Assembly (NCBI GenBank): GCA_016458225.1
Contig: JAEMGR010000041.1
Span: 58,712 to 122,711, forward strand
Length of the DNA: 64,000 nt
Origin: Myxococcaceae bacterium JPH2
GTDB taxonomy: Bacteria; Myxococcota; Myxococcia; Myxococcales; Myxococcaceae
Reading direction: 5' to 3'
Below are positions 1 to 8,143 of the stretch, piece after piece. The position numbers and the translations under genes were made by a program. Below the pieces are notes generated by a model. That model had not been told where the DNA came from, searched no databases, and saw only the letters and a list, made by a program, of their open reading frames with translations. The stretch's first letter is position 1. The number at the start of each line of letters is the position of its first letter.

Positions 1-440
1 CGGACCTCGGCCGTCTCAGCGGGCACGAAGAACAGGAGGATGCGCATGGAGGCCGCGACGAACAGGCCATCCACGATGCGCTCCAGCACCACGGAGGTCA
101 TCGCCGCGCTGCGCCGGATGGAGCTGCGCTGGGCGATGAGGAACGGCCGGGCGAACTCACCCAACCGGAACGGGAGGACCAGCAGCATCATGAACCCGAT
201 GCCCGAGGCCTCGTTCAACTGGCGGAAGGGGACGCGCTCCATGCCCGACAAGAGCGAGCCCCACCGCAGGGTGCGGCAGATGTGGATGAGCGTCAGGCAG
301 ACGAAATAGGGCAGCAGCCACAGGTAGTTCGCCGACTTCAGGCTGGCGAACTGGGCCGCCCAATCAGTCCGGCGAAAGGCCCACCACATGAATGCGACGG
401 TGACCAGCACACTGGCCAACAGCTTGACGGCTCGTTTCAC
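1..440 (-). CDS. Lysylphosphatidylglycerol synthase TM-type (flippase-like) membrane protein, partial
   Basis: The N-terminal 146 codons read from a GTG at 440; the gene leaves the window at its left edge. The visible protein starts VKRAVKLLASVLVTVAFMWW, a positively charged N-terminus followed by a membrane segment. A second hydrophobic stretch (LWLLPYFVCLTLIHI) and the block LNEASGIGFMMLLVLPFRLGE follow, which resembles the start of the LPG_synthase_TM/UPF0104 family of polytopic membrane proteins. Such proteins are often lipid or glycan flippase-like; the substrate cannot be told here. It lies 17 bp after the CpsB-type phosphatase gene on the same strand, so it is probably the third gene of a yacG-phosphatase-membrane protein operon. 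Confidence 0.75.
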   Translation of the reverse strand, partial: MKRAVKLLASVLVTVAFMWWAFRRTDWAAQFASLKSANYLWLLPYFVCLTLIHICRTLRWGSLLSGMERVPFRQLNEASGIGFMMLLVLPFRLGEFARPFLIAQRSSIRRSAAMTSVVLERIVDGLFVAASMRILLFFVPAETAEV

Positions 441-457
441 GGCGGGCGGGTATAGCG

Positions 458-1189
458 TCACTCCCCGCCAGACTCCAGCGACTCTCCCGCCAGCAGGCGA
501 GCAGGGTGCTCGCGCATGAGCTGAACGAAGGCCTGCTCCCCTGCCCGGCCTCGCAGCTCGGCCAGTGCCGCCCCCACCCACTCGCGCGCACCCACGGGGC
601 TGTGCAGATCCGTGGCTCCCACCGCGTAGAGCCCCTCGTCCAGGAAGGCCCGCGCCAGCTTGCGCGCCTGGGGACCGTAGCGCCCGGTGAGCGCCCCCAC
701 GTCCAGTTGGAGGAGCGCGCCGGCCCGTACCACCTCCGCGGCGCGGCCCTTGCGCTCGAACTCCAGGCAACGCTCCGGGTGGGCGATGACAGGGGTGACG
801 CCACGGGTCCGGATGCGAAAGAGGACGTCCGGCAAGGCGGGCACGGGGGAGGTGTACGGCACCTCCACCAGCACGTGACGCCCGACGCCGAGCATGCGCG
901 CGTGCGGCGTGCCCAGGCCGCGCACGAAGTCCTCGTCGAGGAAGTTCTCCGCGTTCTGCCCCAGGGTGAGGGGGATCCGGGCCGCGCCGAGCGCCTCACG
1001 CAGCTCGGTGAGCTTCTGCGCGACGACCTCGGGCGACGCGTACTCGGGCCGCGCGTGGGGGCTGGGCGCCACCGTCGCGAAGCCGAGGTCCACGAGCGCG
1101 CGCGCCATCTCCAGCGCGTCGTCCAGCGTTCGCGCGCCGTCGTCCACGCCAGGAATGAGGTGGCAGTGCAGATCGACGAAGCCGCTCAC
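458..1189 (-). CDS. CpsB/YwqE-type PHP-domain tyrosine phosphatase
   Basis: 243-aa PHP-fold metallohydrolase, the usual length for the CpsB/CapC/YwqE tyrosine-protein phosphatases that act on kinases controlling capsule and exopolysaccharide synthesis. Visible metal-binding motifs are DLHCHLIPGVDDGA near the N-terminus, APSPHARPEYA, VIAHPERC and, near the C-terminus, GATDLHS. The start is GTG at 1189, which overlaps the TGA of the upstream yacG gene by 4 nt, so translational coupling is likely. The family is well supported; the identity of the phosphoprotein substrate is unknown, and no cognate tyrosine kinase is visible in this window. Confidence 0.85.
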   Translation of the reverse strand: MSGFVDLHCHLIPGVDDGARTLDDALEMARALVDLGFATVAPSPHARPEYASPEVVAQKLTELREALGAARIPLTLGQNAENFLDEDFVRGLGTPHARMLGVGRHVLVEVPYTSPVPALPDVLFRIRTRGVTPVIAHPERCLEFERKGRAAEVVRAGALLQLDVGALTGRYGPQARKLARAFLDEGLYAVGATDLHSPVGAREWVGAALAELRGRAGEQAFVQLMREHPARLLAGESLESGGE

Positions 1190-1392
1190 GCGTCCCCGCC
1201 CCGCCCGGGGAACCCGTCGGGGGGCAGTTCGTCCTCCCGCTCCTCGGCGTGGCGCTCGGGCATGCGGTACTCCTCGCCGAGCCAGCGGCCCAGGTCCACC
1301 GCGCGACAGCGGCGCGAGCAGAAAGGGAACGCGGGGTTCTCCGCGCGAAGAGCGACGGGCTTCTTGCAGATGGGGCAGTTGGGCAGCGACAT
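1186..1392 (-). CDS. yacG: YacG-family zinc-finger protein (DNA gyrase inhibitor type)
   Basis: A 68-aa protein starting MSLPNCPICKKPVALRAE. It carries the four-cysteine zinc knuckle CPIC...FCSRRCR followed by VDLGRWLGEEYRMP, the hallmark of YacG, a small protein known in E. coli to bind GyrB and inhibit gyrase. The reading frame is open further upstream, but the protein homology begins at the ATG at 1390-1392, so the short form is preferred. The tail is acidic (EEREDELPPDG). Its stop overlaps the GTG of the PHP phosphatase, giving a two- or three-gene operon. Confidence 0.85.
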   Translation of the reverse strand: MSLPNCPICKKPVALRAENPAFPFCSRRCRAVDLGRWLGEEYRMPERHAEEREDELPPDGFPGRGGDA

Positions 1393-1510
1393 GGTGAACG
1401 GTGTTCTAGATAAGCCTTGACGCTCCGCCGAGCCAGGACGTTTCGTGCCAGGGCGAGGAACTCCAGCGGCTGTCCCCCTGGGAGCCCGGGCCCTCGGGAG
1501 GCGTGTTCCC

Positions 1511-2500
1511 ATGAAGGTCGTGCGCATCACGGAGTCGGGCGGCCCCGAGGTCCTCTCCTTCGACGAGCGTCCCCGCCCCGAGCCCGGCCCTGGCGAGCTT
1601 CTCGTGCGCGTGCGCGCCAGCGCGCTCAACCGGGCGGATCTCCTGCAGACGCTCGGCGTCTACCCTGCCCCGCCGGACGTGCCCCCGGACGTGCCCGGCC
1701 TGGAGTACGCGGGCGAGGTCGAGGCGGTGGGCCCTGGCACTCGCCGCTTCCGGGTCGGCGACCGGGTGATGGGCCTGGTCGGCGGCGGCGCGTGGAGCGA
1801 GTCCCTGACGACGCGCGAGCGCGAGGCACTGCCCATGCCCGCGGGGCTCAGCTTCGCGGAGGCCGCGGCCCTGCCCGAGGCGTACCTCACCGCGTATGAC
1901 GCGCTGGTGCTCCAAGGCTGCCTGCGCGCCGGGGAGACGGTCCTCATCAACGCCGTGGCGAGCGGGGTGGGCTCGGCGGCGGCGCAGCTGTGCCGGGCCT
2001 CGGGCGCGCGCGTGGTGGGCACGGGCCGCAGCGCGACGAAGCTGGCGCGGGCCGCCGAGTGGGGCGTCACCCGCACCCTGCTCTGCGAGGACTCGCCCCC
2101 GAGGTTCGCCCACGCGGTCCGCGAGGAGACGGAGGGACGCGGCGCGGACCTGTGCCTGGAGCTGGTGGGCGGAGATTACGTCCCGGAGTCGCTCAGCGCC
2201 CTGGCGCCTCGGGGACGCCTGCTGCTCGTCGGGCTCGTGGCGGGAAGCACCACCGAGGTGGACCTGGGCATGGTGCTGGGCAAGCGCCTGAACATCATCG
2301 GCACCGTGCTGCGCAGCCGCCCGCCCGAAGAAAAGATGGCGCTGGCCCAGAGCGCGGAGCGGCACCTGTTGCCCCTCTTTCGCACGGGGGCCCTCAAGCC
2401 CGTGGTGGACGCGGTGCTGCCCATGCGCGACATCCGCACCGCCGCGACACGGCTCGCCACCAACGACTCGGTGGGCAAGCTCGTGGTGGCGTGGGAGTAA
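1511..2500 (+). CDS. Quinone oxidoreductase, zinc-type alcohol dehydrogenase-like (MDR superfamily)
   Basis: 329-aa medium-chain dehydrogenase/reductase. The N-terminus MKVVRITESGGPEVL and the motif VRASALNRADLLQTLG followed by PGLEYAGEVEAVG are typical of NAD(P)H:quinone oxidoreductases of the Qor/PIG3 type. The Rossmann motif is INAVASGVGSAAAQL and the structural-zinc cysteine cluster is absent, as in this zinc-independent branch. It probably reduces quinones with NADPH in the cytoplasm. The ATG at 1511 is chosen over an upstream in-frame ATG at 1445 because the conserved N-terminus begins there. It converges with the MmcQ-type gene with only 9 bp between stops. Confidence 0.85.
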   Translation: MKVVRITESGGPEVLSFDERPRPEPGPGELLVRVRASALNRADLLQTLGVYPAPPDVPPDVPGLEYAGEVEAVGPGTRRFRVGDRVMGLVGGGAWSESLTTREREALPMPAGLSFAEAAALPEAYLTAYDALVLQGCLRAGETVLINAVASGVGSAAAQLCRASGARVVGTGRSATKLARAAEWGVTRTLLCEDSPPRFAHAVREETEGRGADLCLELVGGDYVPESLSALAPRGRLLLVGLVAGSTTEVDLGMVLGKRLNIIGTVLRSRPPEEKMALAQSAERHLLPLFRTGALKPVVDAVLPMRDIRTAATRLATNDSVGKLVVAWE

Positions 2501-2509
2501 GACAGGCGC

Positions 2510-2896
2510 TCAGCGCGCGCTGCGCTTGCGGGCAGGCTTCGCCCCCAGCAGCCGAGGCGAAGCGCACCGCCGCCACGCCTCGGTCAACAGCGCGCGCAGG
2601 AGCGGCCGTCCCACGTGGGCCAGCCGCACGATGACCATGGGATAGTCCTGGTAGTGTGGCGTCACCGCGAACACGTCCGGCTGGTCGCGCAGCAGCGCCT
2701 CGCGGTGCTCGAAGTCCACCTTGACGACGATGGAGTCCTCGTCGAGCACCCGCGCGAAGAGCGTGTCGCTGACCCGGAACCCAGGCGTCCCGTAGGACGG
2801 GCGCTCCACCGCCTCGGGCAGCGCGAGCGCGAGCGCCCGCACATCCTCCACGGTGAGCCCCCGCCGCCGCGACACCGCTGACTTCGCCGCGCTCAC
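2510..2896 (-). CDS. MmcQ/YjbR-family protein
   Basis: 128-aa protein with the pattern LTVEDVRALALALPEAVERPSYGTPGFRV followed by a strand-rich core (ARVLDEDSIVVKV, EALLRDQPDVFAVTPHYQDYPMVIVRL). This is the double-wing CyaY-like fold of the MmcQ/YjbR (DUF419) family. The family is often called DNA-binding, but its function is not established. The start is GTG at 2896, overlapping by 4 nt the stop of the cyclic-nucleotide-binding gene upstream, so the two are probably translated together. The C-terminus is basic (AKPARKRSAR). Confidence 0.75.
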   Translation of the reverse strand: MSAAKSAVSRRRGLTVEDVRALALALPEAVERPSYGTPGFRVSDTLFARVLDEDSIVVKVDFEHREALLRDQPDVFAVTPHYQDYPMVIVRLAHVGRPLLRALLTEAWRRCASPRLLGAKPARKRSAR

Positions 2897-4092
2897 GAGC
2901 TCAGCGCCCGGACTCGCGACGCGAGCGTGTGCGTGAAGAGCTTGTAGATGCGCAGCGCCGCCGCATCGTGCGTGTCCAGGTAGTGCTGGAAGCCCGCGCG
3001 GGTGATGCGCAGCGCGCGCACCGACGTGCGTGCCCGGACGTGCGCGGACACCGGGCCCTCCTGCACCAGGGAGATCTCCCCCAGGTGCGCCCCGGGCCCC
3101 AAGGTGTTCAGGTGCCGAGCCTCCGCCTCGGGCCCGCTGAAGACATCCACGGTGCCCTCCATCAACACGAAGAGCCCCACGCTCGCCGCGCCCTTCTCCA
3201 GCAGCACCGCGCCCGGCGCGATGATGACCTGACGCGCCAGCCGGTACAGGTCCTTCATGTCCTCCAGCGACAGGTCGCCGAAGATGGGAATCGCCTTGAG
3301 GTAGCGGTAGCCGTTGCCCGCCGGCACGGTCGTCCCCGCGTTGAGCCGCGCGAGCACCGCCTCGGCCTCCGCGTCCATGCCCATGCGCCGCAGGAGCCGC
3401 GCCTTCTCCGTCATCAGCGCGGGGTCCGCTCGCGCCACCTCGGAGTTGCTCAGCGCATCCGCCAGCACCGCGAGCGCCCGGTGCGTGAAGCCCTCCGCGT
3501 CCAGGAGCTTGCAGATCCGCAGCACGCCCTCGACGAAGCGCGCGTCGTCCGAGCGCACGCCCCCGAGCGCCTCCACCTCCGCGTGCGCCTGGCCCAGCTC
3601 CCGGTAGATGGCCGCCGCCTCGAAGGGGCGCCCCAGCCGCACCAGGCACTGCGCCATGGAGTCGCGCACGCCCAGGCCGCGGTACACCTCCAGCGCCCGC
3701 TCCAGCGCGCCCGCGCGCTCGAAGGCCGCCGCGGCCCGCTCCACGTCACCGTTGCGAAGGTAGGCCTCCGCCGCCGCCACGTACTGCCCACCCTGCGCGT
3801 AGAGGTCCGCGATGGTCGCGTCGTCGCCACTGCCGTCCAACAGGCGGGCCGCACCCGAGAAGTCATGCGCGCGCCGCAGCACATCCACCAGCCGCCGGCG
3901 CTCCGTCACCGAGCCCTGCGAGGCCTCACGCAGCAAGCGCTCGCGCTGCGCCGCGCCCAGCTCCTCGTAGAGCTGCACGGCCTTGTCCGCGTCATCGATC
4001 GCCACCAGCGACTGCACAGCCTGCAAGGGCCCCTCCACCACCGAGCCGGCCCGGGTGTCCACCGGTGCCAGAACATCCGCCACGCCTGTCAT
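2893..4092 (-). CDS. TPR-repeat protein with C-terminal cyclic-nucleotide-binding domain
   Basis: 399 aa. Roughly residues 20-270 are Ala/Leu-rich helical repeats of TPR character (AAAEAYLRNGDVERAAAAFERAGALERALEVYRG). Residues about 280-399 form a cyclic-nucleotide-binding domain: FGDLSLEDMKDLYRLARQ, GAVLLEKG, LFVLMEGTVDVF, GAHLGEISLVQ. The loop GEISLVQEGPVSAHVRA resembles the phosphate-binding cassette, where the conserved Arg is normally next to Ala/Thr, so ligand binding is plausible but unproven. No helix-turn-helix follows, so this is not a CRP-type transcription factor. I use the ATG at 4092, preceded by GGGGGGAAG; an in-frame ATG lies at 4107. Confidence 0.8.
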   Translation of the reverse strand: MTGVADVLAPVDTRAGSVVEGPLQAVQSLVAIDDADKAVQLYEELGAAQRERLLREASQGSVTERRRLVDVLRRAHDFSGAARLLDGSGDDATIADLYAQGGQYVAAAEAYLRNGDVERAAAAFERAGALERALEVYRGLGVRDSMAQCLVRLGRPFEAAAIYRELGQAHAEVEALGGVRSDDARFVEGVLRICKLLDAEGFTHRALAVLADALSNSEVARADPALMTEKARLLRRMGMDAEAEAVLARLNAGTTVPAGNGYRYLKAIPIFGDLSLEDMKDLYRLARQVIIAPGAVLLEKGAASVGLFVLMEGTVDVFSGPEAEARHLNTLGPGAHLGEISLVQEGPVSAHVRARTSVRALRITRAGFQHYLDTHDAAALRIYKLFTHTLASRVRALSS

Positions 4093-4206
4093 GTCGCTTC
4101 CCCCCATCTCCCCGGGGCCATCGAGGGTTGCCCTCGGCACCCCGTCAATTGCGATGAATCCGGAATCGAGTCAAGACGCTATCACTCCGCCCCCACCCCA
4201 CGCACA

Positions 4207-5010
4207 TCACCCTGGGGTGAGTTCCGGGAGGGGGCGCAGGTGCGCTCCCTCGGGGAGGACGAGCAGGAACTCACGCTCGAGGACCTCGCGATACTCCGCC
4301 TCGCTGTGGAGCTGGCGCACCTCCACGGAGGCGCCGCGACGGATCTTCAGCTCGGCGTTGAGCATGGTGCGCCGCACGCCGGGAGTGCAGCGGGCCAGCA
4401 GGCGCGACTTCACGAAGTGGGACTCGGGGAACGTGGAGGTGAAGTGGTTGCCTGACTCGATGTCCAGGTCCAGCACAGGCTCGCGCGGATCGAAGACATA
4501 CATCGCCTTCCACTCGTCCTGGATGAGCAGGTGCAGCTCGTAGCCGGGCACCCACTGCGACTCCACCAGGCGCCAGCGCTCGCCGTGCGCCTCATGCTCG
4601 CGGCCTACCTCCAGCGGCATGGGGCTGATGAGCCCGTTGCCACCGAAGCCCACGTCCACGAGCCATTCGCGCCCGCCCAGCTCCACCCGAAGGACCTGAT
4701 GCGTGCGAGCCCCCGGGCGCTCTCGCCCCCAGATGACGCGTCCAATCGAGCGGTGTACGCGGAAGCCCACCTGGCTCAGCACCGCGTTGAACAGAGTGTT
4801 CTGTTCAAAACAGTAGCCGCCACGGCGCGTGCCCACGAGCTTCGCCTCGATGCTCGGCAGATCCACGCGGATGGGCCGCCCCAGGTGGATGTCCAGGTTC
4901 TCGAAGGGGAACGTCCCCACATGCGCGCGGTGCAGGGCGTCGAGCGTCTCCAGATCGACGCGCACGGGCCCGACATAGCCCAACCGCTCCAGGTATGCCT
5001 CCAACGACAT
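4207..5010 (-). CDS. nat: Arylamine N-acetyltransferase
   Basis: 267 aa, the normal length for bacterial NAT enzymes, which move the acetyl group from acetyl-CoA to arylamines, hydrazines or related substrates. The catalytic triad is visible: Cys67 in RRGGYCFEQN, His104 in ARTHQVLRVE and Asp119 in WLVDVGFGG. The N-terminal block VGTFPFENLDIHLGRPI is also typical. I use the ATG at 5010, which has GGAG 7-8 nt upstream, rather than an in-frame GTG at 5016. It is a lone gene 3' of the LysR regulator gene on the same strand. Confidence 0.92.
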   Translation of the reverse strand: MSLEAYLERLGYVGPVRVDLETLDALHRAHVGTFPFENLDIHLGRPIRVDLPSIEAKLVGTRRGGYCFEQNTLFNAVLSQVGFRVHRSIGRVIWGRERPGARTHQVLRVELGGREWLVDVGFGGNGLISPMPLEVGREHEAHGERWRLVESQWVPGYELHLLIQDEWKAMYVFDPREPVLDLDIESGNHFTSTFPESHFVKSRLLARCTPGVRRTMLNAELKIRRGASVEVRQLHSEAEYREVLEREFLLVLPEGAHLRPLPELTPG

Positions 5011-5054
5011 TCGCACTCCACGGACAAGCGGTGGGCATCAGGCCGCGCCGCGCA

Positions 5055-5939
5055 TCAATCCTTCCGCGCGCGCTCCAGTTCTTCAACGAGGAGTTCTGCC
5101 ACACGACGGACACGCGGAATGTCGAGCGCGGATTTCGCGCAGACCACATATAGGGGGCTGCGCTGATGAGGCCCCAGGTCGATGGGGAGCGGCACCAGTG
5201 AGGTCGTGCGCGCGAAGCGATGGCGCAGGCGCGGCAGCACCATGGCCCCGACTCCCGCCTCCGCCGCCGCGAGCTGGACGAGGAACTGATCCGACGCGAA
5301 GACGGGCGTGAACCCGGGAATGATGGCCGCGAGCTGCGGGTTGGGCGTCACCTCGTCGAATGGCGGCGCCCAGGCAATCCACGGCAGGTCCTGGAGTCGA
5401 GGCTTGCGCGGCAAGCGCTGCGCGAGCGTGCGTGACACGAAGACGGCGTTCTCCACCTCCACCGTGTGGACCAGGGTGAGGTCCGCCTGCGTGGGCGCGC
5501 GCGAGCGCAGCGCCAGGTCCGCCTCGCCACGTCCCAGGTCCAGGTGCGTCACCGACGAGAGCACCTCCACGCGCATCCCGGGATGCTTCTGCAGGAGCTT
5601 CCCCGCGAACGGGGCGAGGAAGTCGAAGGCGACGAAGGGCATGGTGGTGATGCGGATGACGCCTCGGGGCTCGCGGTCCGCGGTGTCCGCGGCGCGGCCC
5701 ACCTCCCCTGCCCACTCAGCCATCCGCCGCGCGGGCCCCAACAAGCGCTCTCCAGCCTCCGTCAGGGCGGCGCCACTGACGCCCCGGCGAAACAGCGCCT
5801 CCCCCATCGCGTACTCCAGGGCCGCCAGTCGGCGGCTCACCGTGGGCTGCCCGAGCCGCAGCTTGCGCGCCGCACCGCTCACGCTGCCGGCTTCCGCCAC
5901 GGCCAGGAAGAGTCGGACGTCATCCCAGGGGATATCCAT
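5055..5939 (-). CDS. LysR-family transcriptional regulator
   Basis: 294 aa. The N-terminal winged helix-turn-helix is MDIPWDDVRLFLAVAEAGSV then RLGQPTVSRRLAALE. It is followed by the periplasmic-binding-protein-like effector domain (RGVIRITTMPFVAFDFLAP, VTHLDLGRGEADLALR). It is transcribed divergently from the metallo-beta-lactamase-fold gene at 6021 across an 81-bp gap. By the usual LysR arrangement it probably controls that gene and itself. The effector is unknown. Confidence 0.9.
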   Translation of the reverse strand: MDIPWDDVRLFLAVAEAGSVSGAARKLRLGQPTVSRRLAALEYAMGEALFRRGVSGAALTEAGERLLGPARRMAEWAGEVGRAADTADREPRGVIRITTMPFVAFDFLAPFAGKLLQKHPGMRVEVLSSVTHLDLGRGEADLALRSRAPTQADLTLVHTVEVENAVFVSRTLAQRLPRKPRLQDLPWIAWAPPFDEVTPNPQLAAIIPGFTPVFASDQFLVQLAAAEAGVGAMVLPRLRHRFARTTSLVPLPIDLGPHQRSPLYVVCAKSALDIPRVRRVAELLVEELERARKD

Positions 5940-5972
5940 ATTCGGATGGCATCATGCGCGATTCGCTGTTTT

Positions 5973-5990
5973 CCATCCACCTGCGGATGG
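5973..5990. promoter_or_regulatory. Candidate LysR operator in divergent intergenic region
   Basis: The 81-bp gap between the divergent LysR gene and the hydrolase gene contains CCATCC-N6-GGATGG, a dyad with arms at 5973-5978 and 5985-5990. A further half-site GGATGG lies at 5944-5949, close to the LysR start codon. LysR proteins typically bind two dyads in such gaps. The assignment rests on position and symmetry only. Confidence 0.4.
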
Positions 5991-6020
5991 GTACCTTGAG
6001 GCCACTTCAGGAGACACACC

Positions 6021-6971
6021 ATGCGCATCGCCCTCGCCATCCTCGCCGCCGCGGTCATCGCCGTTGCCCTCTGCGTCCTCATCGGCTTCGCCCCCACCCA
6101 CCACCCGGTGCGTCCCACGACGAGCCTGGGCGTGGCGCGCTCCTCGCGCGATCTGCGGGCCGTGCTCGACACGCCGGGCCCCGTCGTCCTGGAGACCGTC
6201 AACTCGGCGGACTGGGCCGTCACCCGCGACGGCCTCATCAACCTGAAGCACCCCAAGGCCGTGGCCGCGGGGCTCACCGATAGCGACGAGCCCATCCAGA
6301 TCTTCTTCCACGCGCTGCACCACCCCACGAAGGGCCTCTTCATCGTGGACACGGGCGTAGAGAAGGCCCTGCGTGATCAGCCCGACCACGCGGCCATCCG
6401 CGGGCTCGTCTCGTCGGCGATGCACCTGGAGAAGATGAAGTTCCACCAGCCGTTGGGGGACTACCTCGCGGCGCACGCCAACGAGCCGCTCCAGGGCGTG
6501 CTCCTCACGCACCTGCATCTGGACCACGTGACGGGCATGGCGGACGTGCCCGCGGGGACGCCCGTCTACACGGGCCCGGGTGAGGCCACGGACCGCAACG
6601 TGCTCAACGCCCTGATGGCCCCCAACATCGACCGCGCGCTCGCCGGCAAGGGCGACATCAGCGAGTGGCCCTTCCAGCCGGACGCCGACAATCGCTTCGA
6701 CGGCGTGGTGGATGTCTTCGGCGACGGCTCGGTGTGGGCCCTCTGGGTGCCGGGCCACACGGCGGGCACCACGGCCTACCTCGTGCGCACGACCGAGGGC
6801 CCGGTGCTGCTCACCGGAGATTCGTGCCACACGCGCTGGGGCTGGGACAACGAGGTGGAGCCGGGCTCGTTCACCGCGGACGCGCCGCGCGGCATCGCCA
6901 GCCTGGGCCGCCTGCACGCGCTGGTGAAGGAGCACCCCGCCATCAACGTGCGCCTGGGCCACCAGCGCTGA
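6021..6971 (+). CDS. Metallo-beta-lactamase-fold hydrolase, membrane-anchored or secreted
   Basis: 316 aa. The N-terminus MRIALAILAAAVIAVALCVL is a signal peptide or membrane anchor. The MBL fold is shown by the metal-binding motif LLTHLHLDHVTG (HxHxDH), the later WVPGHTAGTTAYLV and LLTGDSCH motifs, and a C-terminal His in LGHQR. This layout fits the lactonase/glyoxalase II-like part of the superfamily; the substrate cannot be read from sequence. RBS-like AGGAGA precedes the ATG. It sits opposite a divergent LysR gene, suggesting substrate-responsive control. Quorum-quenching lactonase activity is possible but only speculative. Confidence 0.8.
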   Translation: MRIALAILAAAVIAVALCVLIGFAPTHHPVRPTTSLGVARSSRDLRAVLDTPGPVVLETVNSADWAVTRDGLINLKHPKAVAAGLTDSDEPIQIFFHALHHPTKGLFIVDTGVEKALRDQPDHAAIRGLVSSAMHLEKMKFHQPLGDYLAAHANEPLQGVLLTHLHLDHVTGMADVPAGTPVYTGPGEATDRNVLNALMAPNIDRALAGKGDISEWPFQPDADNRFDGVVDVFGDGSVWALWVPGHTAGTTAYLVRTTEGPVLLTGDSCHTRWGWDNEVEPGSFTADAPRGIASLGRLHALVKEHPAINVRLGHQR

Positions 6972-7041
6972 AGCCCCAGAGCCAACGCTCCCCGCGCGAC
7001 ACCCATTGCGCCCCCGAGCGGGGCCTCTATCCTGCGCCGCC

Positions 7042-8079
7042 ATGGCAACCCACTTCGACCCCAGCGCCGCGGCGCAGTCCGACTCCGGCATCTTCGGCCT
7101 CCCTCACACGCCTGAAGAGGCCCACGTCGTCGTCATCCCCGTCCCCTTCGAGGCCACCACCAGCTACGGCGGTGGCACGTCGGATGGCCCCTCGGCCGTG
7201 CTGGAGGCGAGCCGCCAGGTGGACCTGTTCGACGTGGAGACGGGCCGCCCCTATGAGCGCGGCATCGCCCTGCTCCCCGAGTCCGAGGACCTGCGCGCCT
7301 GGAACACCGAGGCCAAGGCGCGCGCCGAGGTCGTCATCGAGGCCGGCGGCATCCACTCCGGTGACGCTGCGCTCGTGGCCGCGGCCAACGACGTCAACGT
7401 GCTGTGCGAGAAGATGAACGACGCCGTCTACACCGAGGCGAAGCGCTGGCTGGCCGAGGGCAAGCGCGTGTGCGTGCTGGGCGGAGACCACTCCGTCTCC
7501 TACGGCATCATCCGCGCCCACGCGGAGAAGTACCCGGGCATGGGCGTGCTGCACCTGGACGCGCACGCCGACCTGCGCGTGGCGTACGAGGGGTTCACCT
7601 GGTCGCACGCGTCCATCATGTACAACGTGGCGCGCAACCTGCCGGGCGTGAAGACGCTGGTCCAGGTGGGCCTGCGCGACATGAGCCAGGAGGAGTTCAA
7701 GTACATCGAGGACTCGAAGGGCCGCATCCACGGCTTCTTCGACGCCACCCTCCAGCAGAACCGCTTCGACGGCATGACGTGGAACCAGCAGGTGAAGCAG
7801 ATGGTGGAGCTGCTCCCCCAGCAGGTCTACCTGTCGTTCGACATCGACGGCTTGGATCCCACGCTGTGCCCGAACACCGGCACGCCCGTTCCGGGCGGTC
7901 TGTCCTTCGCGGAGACCGTGGCCATCGTCGCCGGCATCGTCCGCTCGGGCCGGACCATCATCGGCCTGGATCTGGTGGAGGTGGCGCCGGATCCGAACGG
8001 CGGTGAGTGGGACGCGAACGTCGGCGCCCGCCTCCTCTACAAGATGATCGGCTGGATGCTGAAGTCCGAGCAGCGCTAG
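7042..8079 (+). CDS. Agmatinase/arginase-family ureohydrolase
   Basis: 345 aa. The dimanganese site of the ureohydrolase family is complete: GGDHS, then LHLDAHADLR (Asp-x-His-x-Asp) and SFDIDGLDPTLCPNTGTPVPGG. The last block fits agmatinase-like members better than classical arginase, although the exact substrate (agmatine, arginine, guanidinobutyrate or another guanidino compound) is undecided. The product would be urea plus an amine. The ATG at 7042 starts the conserved protein; an upstream in-frame start at 7006 adds 12 poorly conserved residues. A strong inverted repeat follows the stop. Confidence 0.85.
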   Translation: MATHFDPSAAAQSDSGIFGLPHTPEEAHVVVIPVPFEATTSYGGGTSDGPSAVLEASRQVDLFDVETGRPYERGIALLPESEDLRAWNTEAKARAEVVIEAGGIHSGDAALVAAANDVNVLCEKMNDAVYTEAKRWLAEGKRVCVLGGDHSVSYGIIRAHAEKYPGMGVLHLDAHADLRVAYEGFTWSHASIMYNVARNLPGVKTLVQVGLRDMSQEEFKYIEDSKGRIHGFFDATLQQNRFDGMTWNQQVKQMVELLPQQVYLSFDIDGLDPTLCPNTGTPVPGGLSFAETVAIVAGIVRSGRTIIGLDLVEVAPDPNGGEWDANVGARLLYKMIGWMLKSEQR

Positions 8080-8093
8080 TCACGCACCACACT

Positions 8094-8127
8094 GGCGCTC
8101 GAGTGGAACGCCCTCCACCCGAGCGCC
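8094..8127. terminator. Hairpin terminator between convergent genes
   Basis: GGCGCTCGAGTGG at 8094-8106 pairs with CCACCCGAGCGCC at 8115-8127 (12 of 13 pairs, 8-nt loop). It lies between the stops of the convergent ureohydrolase and S37-type peptidase genes. There is no T-tract on either strand, so it may act as a bidirectional or Rho-assisted terminator. Confidence 0.6.
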
Positions 8128-8143
8128 GAGGCGAATCACGGCA

